Shown: one piece after another, positions 58,854 to 64,000 of the stretch
Layout of the letters: each line of letters starts with the position of its first letter
How positions within the stretch are numbered: the stretch's first letter is position 1
Assembly: GCF_902362185.1 (NCBI RefSeq)
Contig: NC_044507.1
Location: forward strand, 13,677,044 to 13,741,043
Origin: Chanos chanos
Lineage: Eukaryota > Chordata > Actinopteri > Gonorynchiformes > Chanidae
Reading direction: 5' to 3'
DNA length: 64,000 nt
The notes under the pieces: model-generated
Databases searched by the model: none
Told to the model about the DNA's origin: nothing
The model's input: the letters and a program-made list of their open reading frames with translations, nothing else
Translations under genes and position numbers: made by a program

Positions 58854-59471
58854 GGGAGGGAGATAGATGCAAGGAAAAAGACTGGTTCAGTCAACACTGT
58901 TAACTTCCAAAGCACGTGTCTCAAATAACTGGAGGAGGTGATTAATGAGGTATAAAAATAAAATTGAATAAGAAAATTGAACCGCTGACAGAATAATTTA
59001 CGACGAAAGTAAACAATAACACAGCTTTTTGCTTGGGTTTTTTTCCTTTTAAATGTAAGATGACATTTCTAGTAGTTTTACATTTTATTTAAATTCAACT
59101 AATGCTCGAAATATTGAATTATCTGAAAAACTGTATTAATTGAAACGAACACTTCACGTACCACTTCATGTACGAATGCACACATATTTTCAATTAAAAG
59201 AATGATCAAATATATTGTAATTGTCATATCACCGTGTTTTCCATCTTAGTTTGGGAAGAGCTTAACATTTTCGACGGTTGCTTCCGCTGAAGTACACAAA
59301 ACCTGTTTAACACCAGTGGACATGTAGTGTTTTCGACATTTGTAACTAGTTTCTTTTTGGAGGTCAGGGTAACAGTTTGAATAAGATAGAGTGTAGGCTA
59401 CCTTGTAGCTGAATCTGTCGGACCCGAGCTCTGGAAATGATCGGCTACAATTTGACAGGACGTTTAGAGCT

Positions 59472-59490
59472 TAGCGACACCTTGTGGTCC
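59472..59490 (-). promoter_or_regulatory. CTCF-like motif, weaker match
   Basis: The plus strand reads tagcgacaccttgtggtcc, about 14 of 19 bases matching the reverse complement of the CTCF consensus. It has the same orientation as the motif at 41442, so the two are not a convergent loop pair. Confidence 0.25.
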
Positions 59491-60004
59491 CTTTGCATCA
59501 CATGAGCGTTGCGTGCACTTAAGCCATCATTAGAGACCTCAAACAATGTGATAACTTGTATGATATCGAAGTCTGGTCACTCTAAGGCGTCCGAAATTCC
59601 CAGAATTATGCAGATTTTTTGCAGCTGTTTTCACATCGCACTCGACAGTATAAAGTGATGAAAAACTTCCTTAAACTCTCCATTAAAAACTGGTTATTTT
59701 GGACTAATTTGGACACCGATAAATAATCAGTTTGAGAGAGACCTTGGTTTGAGGAAATATAGCCATTAGCCATAGCCTCTTTTAGAATAAATATCCTTAA
59801 AATGTGAAGAAGACTGAACACTGAACTGTTTACATACAAACTGAAGTATAAAGATAGTTTCCTGTGATTTTATCAAGAGAGTAAAGTGATTATCAAGGGC
59901 GATAAGCTATAGGCTATATAAACATATAAAGCCTAAAGTGATTTATCTGTCAGTTCTTAAATTTCAGTTAAGAAGAAGAAGAAGAGACAAGCATAAACCT
60001 TGGA

Positions 60005-60005
<1 letters not shown>

Positions 60006-60085
<80 letters not shown>
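60006..60085. repeat. Tetranucleotide microsatellite (ATCT)n
   Basis: Twenty uninterrupted ATCT units, 80 bp. Such length and purity suggest high variability between individuals. Confidence 0.97.
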
Positions 60086-61414
60086 ATCGTCCCCTTCTCT
60101 CATCATCTTGTCACGCTCCAAGTTCCTTTTCGCATCGAAAGCGTTTTATGCGAATTTAAGAATTGGAATGATTAAGTATTGTCTAAGGGTCTTTAAAACT
60201 GTATAAAACAAGCGTAACAACTGTCACAAAATGGCCCGCGTAATAAAAGATGTTCTTGATAGCCTGAAGCCTAAAATCTCAAACGGAAGTTAAGAAACTG
60301 TCATGAGATGCAACAGAATGTGAACCCGAGTGTCCATAACCATAATGATCTATCAAATAATTGACAAACTTTAGTAAAGATATGCTGTATTAAAGATAAT
60401 TAAAATAAAAAAAGATCCTACAAGTATCAGTATCTGCAGTATCCTGCACCCCCTTTCTACCTTTAAAACCAAATCGACGATTAAACAACATGTCAGAGTG
60501 TAACTAATGTTTGCTGTAGATAAACCTACACTGTCTAAAATGAGTATTTAGTCTCCAAATGAGCACAATGAGCACGAAACAGACAATGAATTTATCAAAT
60601 GGTAAACGCGATTTAAATCGAAGAGAACTTCCATTAGACAATCATTGCCTTTCCTTCCATATGCCTCCCTGGGGCCAGTTCAAAACAGAAGTCTCTTAAA
60701 CTCAGAGTTCCTTAAATTCGTGTTTTTAAAGAACGCCTTGAAGACCTCAGTCTATTAAAAAAATTTAGTTGTTTCCCTGATCAGATGACTTGTGCGAGTG
60801 CTAATTTAGGAGAGTCTCTTCTCACACTTTTTTTAACAATCAGTTGGATATTACTCCTTTAATTAGGCCTATACTTGTCAGTCTTTGCTAACAAGTATTG
60901 AGGCATTGAAGGAATTCTGTAATGGGCTACTTAATATTACTGGCTATGGCCAGTAAGTGTTACTGAAGTATTAATATTTCAGTACAAATGTAATGAAATT
61001 TGGGAGATTTACAAGTAGCTTACGAGTGACATAAGCACATTTATTTCCAATACAGTGCCACGCACCACCTCCGCCACTTCCGAGTGAATATCCCGCAATC
61101 ACACTTAGCACCTCACATCAAGAGTGCTTTTCAAACAAAGTTAAAAACCTAAAGAGAAGAAGAATTCACACAGGCAATAAAGTACAGATGTTAAATTATA
61201 AAATATTTGAGGGACGTGAGATTAACTGGGAGAAGGATAAAATAGGCTAAGCTCATTCCCTATCAGATATTTAGTAGCCAAGAGAAAAGTTTTTTTCATA
61301 TTTTCGCCAGAAGTGAAACATAAATCAACGGGCTAACAGACTGAACGACACAGCAAAATCAGCAAGTGAAACTCTGAAGTGTGTATTTGCCGGCCTTCAA
61401 CTTTAACCATACGC

Positions 61415-61415
<1 letters not shown>

Positions 61416-61457
<42 letters not shown>

Positions 61458-61486
61458 GTTATTGTTGTTGTTGTTGTTGTTGTTTT
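61416..61486. repeat. Trinucleotide microsatellite (TTA)n-(TTG)n
   Basis: About fourteen TTA units pass into eight TTG units. It opens a false Tyr/Cys reading frame. Confidence 0.95.
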
Positions 61487-62580
61487 CGGGTAGCAGCCGC
61501 CTCACAACAACAAAATAGCATTATTAAAAGTATTCGCTCGAGTTCATCTCAAGTAAACAATGTTAACAAAAAGTAGTATTTTGCTTGTGATGCGTATTAT
61601 GTCCAAATATTTTAAATGAAACCTCTATGAAGCCAAATTAAATATATAATTAGGCTATTCGGCTCCGCTGTCATTTTGGAAAATATTCATTAGCGTCTGC
61701 AGTGTCTCATTTGTAAAGGACAACAATCTCCATGTCGTTCAATTATTCAAATCAAATTAGTAAATCTTTTTGGAAATTAGATTACACCAAATAATTAAAT
61801 TATACAAAATAATACTTTATTCTGTCGAACTAGCCACAAATTAATTACAATTCTCTTAATAAAAAAACGACTAAAATGATTTAGTGAAAAATAGTGTAAT
61901 CAGATGTCATATAGGTACCATATTTAATTACAATCTGTGGTTTTATCTACTAAAATCCGGTTATCTCTCAATCGAAAGAACTCGAGAATAACGAGATCAA
62001 CACAGTTGATGTGTTTTCACCACTTCATGTATGCCTAGAGGAATTAAAAATAGCTGTGGATCTTTGCAAACCAAGAGTCAACAGAACATGATACAGTCAT
62101 TACAGTGTTCATAAGTTGTATTTACGTCGTGCTTTAATACAGATCACATCTTTCTAAGAACTTCGTTTATGCACAAAATTGATCAGACAATTACAGTTAA
62201 AGAGATTCGAGATAACACAGTGGGAAATAGGCCAACGCGAATGTGTTCCCTCAAGTTAAAAAGTGCACGAGAATACGTTACACGAGTCATCCATACCTAA
62301 ACCTTAAGCAGCTTACAGCCAACGAAAGCAAGGGAAAATAAAATGCTGTTTTTTTTTTATACAACACTTGGTAGATAAAAAAATAAATTTCATTTTCATA
62401 GAAAATATGAATGGAAATGTATATGTGGACTATATATTTAATTACATTATGTACATGATTGTAAGACGATACTGTACAGCTCTATAGAAATTATACAGAA
62501 AAGTAAATTGTTAATGGTTACAATATTGATATTTCAGTAATGACAGTTATTTACATTTGTTAGAAAAACAGAAAATGCGA

Positions 62581-63939
62581 TCATCTCTTCTCTTTGAAGA
62601 ACCCTTTATCTGTGCTGCTTTCTTTAATCGTCACAGTCAGAAAGTTACTTGTAACATCTGTCACGACCACTTTCTCCATGTTTTTCAAACATGGGGTCCA
62701 AGATTCCTCTGTTTCATCTTGAAAAATAGTTTCCGCCTGGACTGTAGAAGATGACTGATCCCCATGCACGTCACTTGACAGAAGTAAATTGTTTTTAGAC
62801 AGGTGTTTCGTCTTGGTTTGCTGGCTTGAACCACTACTTAGGTAATCTTTTCGATGTCCCAAAATGTCTTTTCGCATTGAGCTTTCTTGAACTGCAGCGC
62901 TTCCACTTGATCCAGTTCCCAGTTGTTTTTGAACAGTGCTGGATACTGCGTGAAACTTCTGAGTTAAATGAATTACACTACAGTTCGACGGTTCTCCCTG
63001 AAAGTGACTAGGCCTTCCAAGTTTAGAAGGGCTATAAGGAATAGGTTCGTCTGCCCTCCTCTTAGTTGATTCGGAAGAGGGACTGTTGCTTGCACTGACA
63101 CTGAAGCGTAACTTCGGTTTTGGCCCTCTTTTTTTCGGTACATTAATAAAGTCTGCAGCAACTTGTGCTGTCTGCCCAGCTGGTCTGGGTCTTCTCTCTG
63201 GTTCCGGTGGTCGGACGCGAACACTTTCGCCTCTGTTGACTGTACTTGGGGGGAAAATTGTGGGAACCACGGTCCGCAACCCTTCGCGAGCTCGAGGTGT
63301 AACAACAGGCTCAGCAACAGGGAACGAAACTCGCATTCCCCGTGACATTTCTCTTCTGAATTCATAATTTTTAGCTTTCGCTTTAGCCTTCGCCTGGAGA
63401 AAGAAGGGGAAAAAAAAGGATCAACGTTACAGACACATCGAACTTGCCAGCAGATTAACATCTCTTGCGCTGCTTCAACAGATTAATTTTTCAATTTTTA
63501 AAACTCTTCAATGAATGTTATATTTCTGATCATTTAAAATAAACAACAGCTGGCTATTCTGGTAGTTATTTAAACCGATTATCTGTACAAATCGCTAAAA
63601 ACAGTTTCATACTGGTCTACTAAACAGCCTCTAAAAAAGTTTTGCTACGTTTCATTCAAGCATGAGAGGCAGTAGAGAACTGTATCGGTTGTAGTAACAA
63701 CTAAACATGTAGGCTACTTTCCCGTTAATGCAACCTGAGGTTAATCTGAAATTCGATGTCTTGATGGCTATACATTGCACTTACTCCACAAAAAGCAGAA
63801 CTTCACTTTAAACCGCAGCCGAATTGACACGTGTAAAAAAAAAAAGTAGCGCTGCCAAATTCATTTGCTCACCTTCAATAAGAAAGTCTCTGGTTTAGGT
63901 CCTCTCTTTTTTGGACCGAACAATTCTCTTTCACGTTCT
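62581..63939 (-). CDS. cbx8: Chromobox protein 8 (Polycomb PRC1 subunit), 3' exons
   Basis: Two last coding exons: 63939-63873 and 63393-62581 (stop TGA). The first encodes [20 protein letters not shown], the segment just after the chromodomain; exons for the H3K27me3-binding chromodomain lie right of the window. The 270-residue last exon starts [13 protein letters not shown] and has a second AT-hook-like KKRGPKP and PSKLGRPS. It ends with the Polycomb C-box, [20 protein letters not shown] followed by [11 protein letters not shown] and GFFKEKR, which recruits RING1 to canonical PRC1. The C-box and tail match CBX8 better than CBX2, 4, 6 or 7. The middle of the exon is Ser-rich and not conserved. 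Both exons are in phase with each other (intron 63394-63872). The a/b paralogue is not assignable. Confidence 0.92.
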
Positions 63940-64000
63940 CTGCAATTGAATTCAAACTAGCGTAAGAACATAGTAGCCTTAAAACAAAACGAAATCATGT

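Larger units (their letters stand above)
58220..62580. other. Intergenic region between the meteorin-family gene (5' side) and cbx8 (3' side)
   Basis: About 4.4 kb that should hold the meteorin-family promoter and the cbx8 3' UTR. It contains several microsatellites listed separately, a CTCF-like motif at 59472-59490 and AT-rich sequence to the right. No other gene was recognised. Confidence 0.6.

Overview
The window is nuclear DNA from a teleost fish. Coding exons are split by GT-AG introns, dinucleotide microsatellites are dense, and the proteins match vertebrate families. The sequence alone does not show which fish. Seven genes are recognisable, and six reading frames could be joined exon by exon with matching splice phases. 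No CRISPR array, operon, viral element or new multi-gene system was found.

Layout, left to right. (1) grid2ip (delphilin), plus strand, 1-8534: the 3' part of the gene, including a very large low-complexity exon and the whole FH2 domain. (2) slc5a11 (SMIT2, sodium/myo-inositol cotransporter), plus strand, 11858-17759: 15 exons, 646 residues. (3) arhgap17 (RICH1/nadrin: BAR, RhoGAP and proline-rich tail), minus strand, 40414 down to 19968: 20 coding exons, 799 residues, convergent with slc5a11. (4) Two tandem aquaporin-8 genes, plus strand, 45251-48253 and 49369-51028, with identical five-exon structures. (5) A meteorin-family secreted factor (metrn or metrnl), minus strand, 58219-54821: four exons, 288 residues. 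(6) The 3' part of the Polycomb gene cbx8, minus strand, 63939-62581; its chromodomain exons lie beyond the window.

The genes do not form one pathway. The block slc5a11-arhgap17-aqp8 has the same order and orientation as human 16p12 (from memory), though LCMT1, which sits between ARHGAP17 and AQP8 in human, was not seen. The flanking genes come from other human regions, so the window joins several ancestral blocks.

The most interesting points are: a fish delphilin exon with eleven 9-residue repeats, a His/Gln tract and two long polyglutamine runs; opposite pore-residue changes in the two aquaporin-8 copies (NPP in one, Cys to Ser beside NPA in the other); three splice acceptors where a long UG repeat stands in for the pyrimidine tract; and an arhgap17 intron that is about 70% a 5-bp satellite. 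Intergenic stretches hold microsatellites, a few dispersed-repeat remnants and two CTCF-like motifs.
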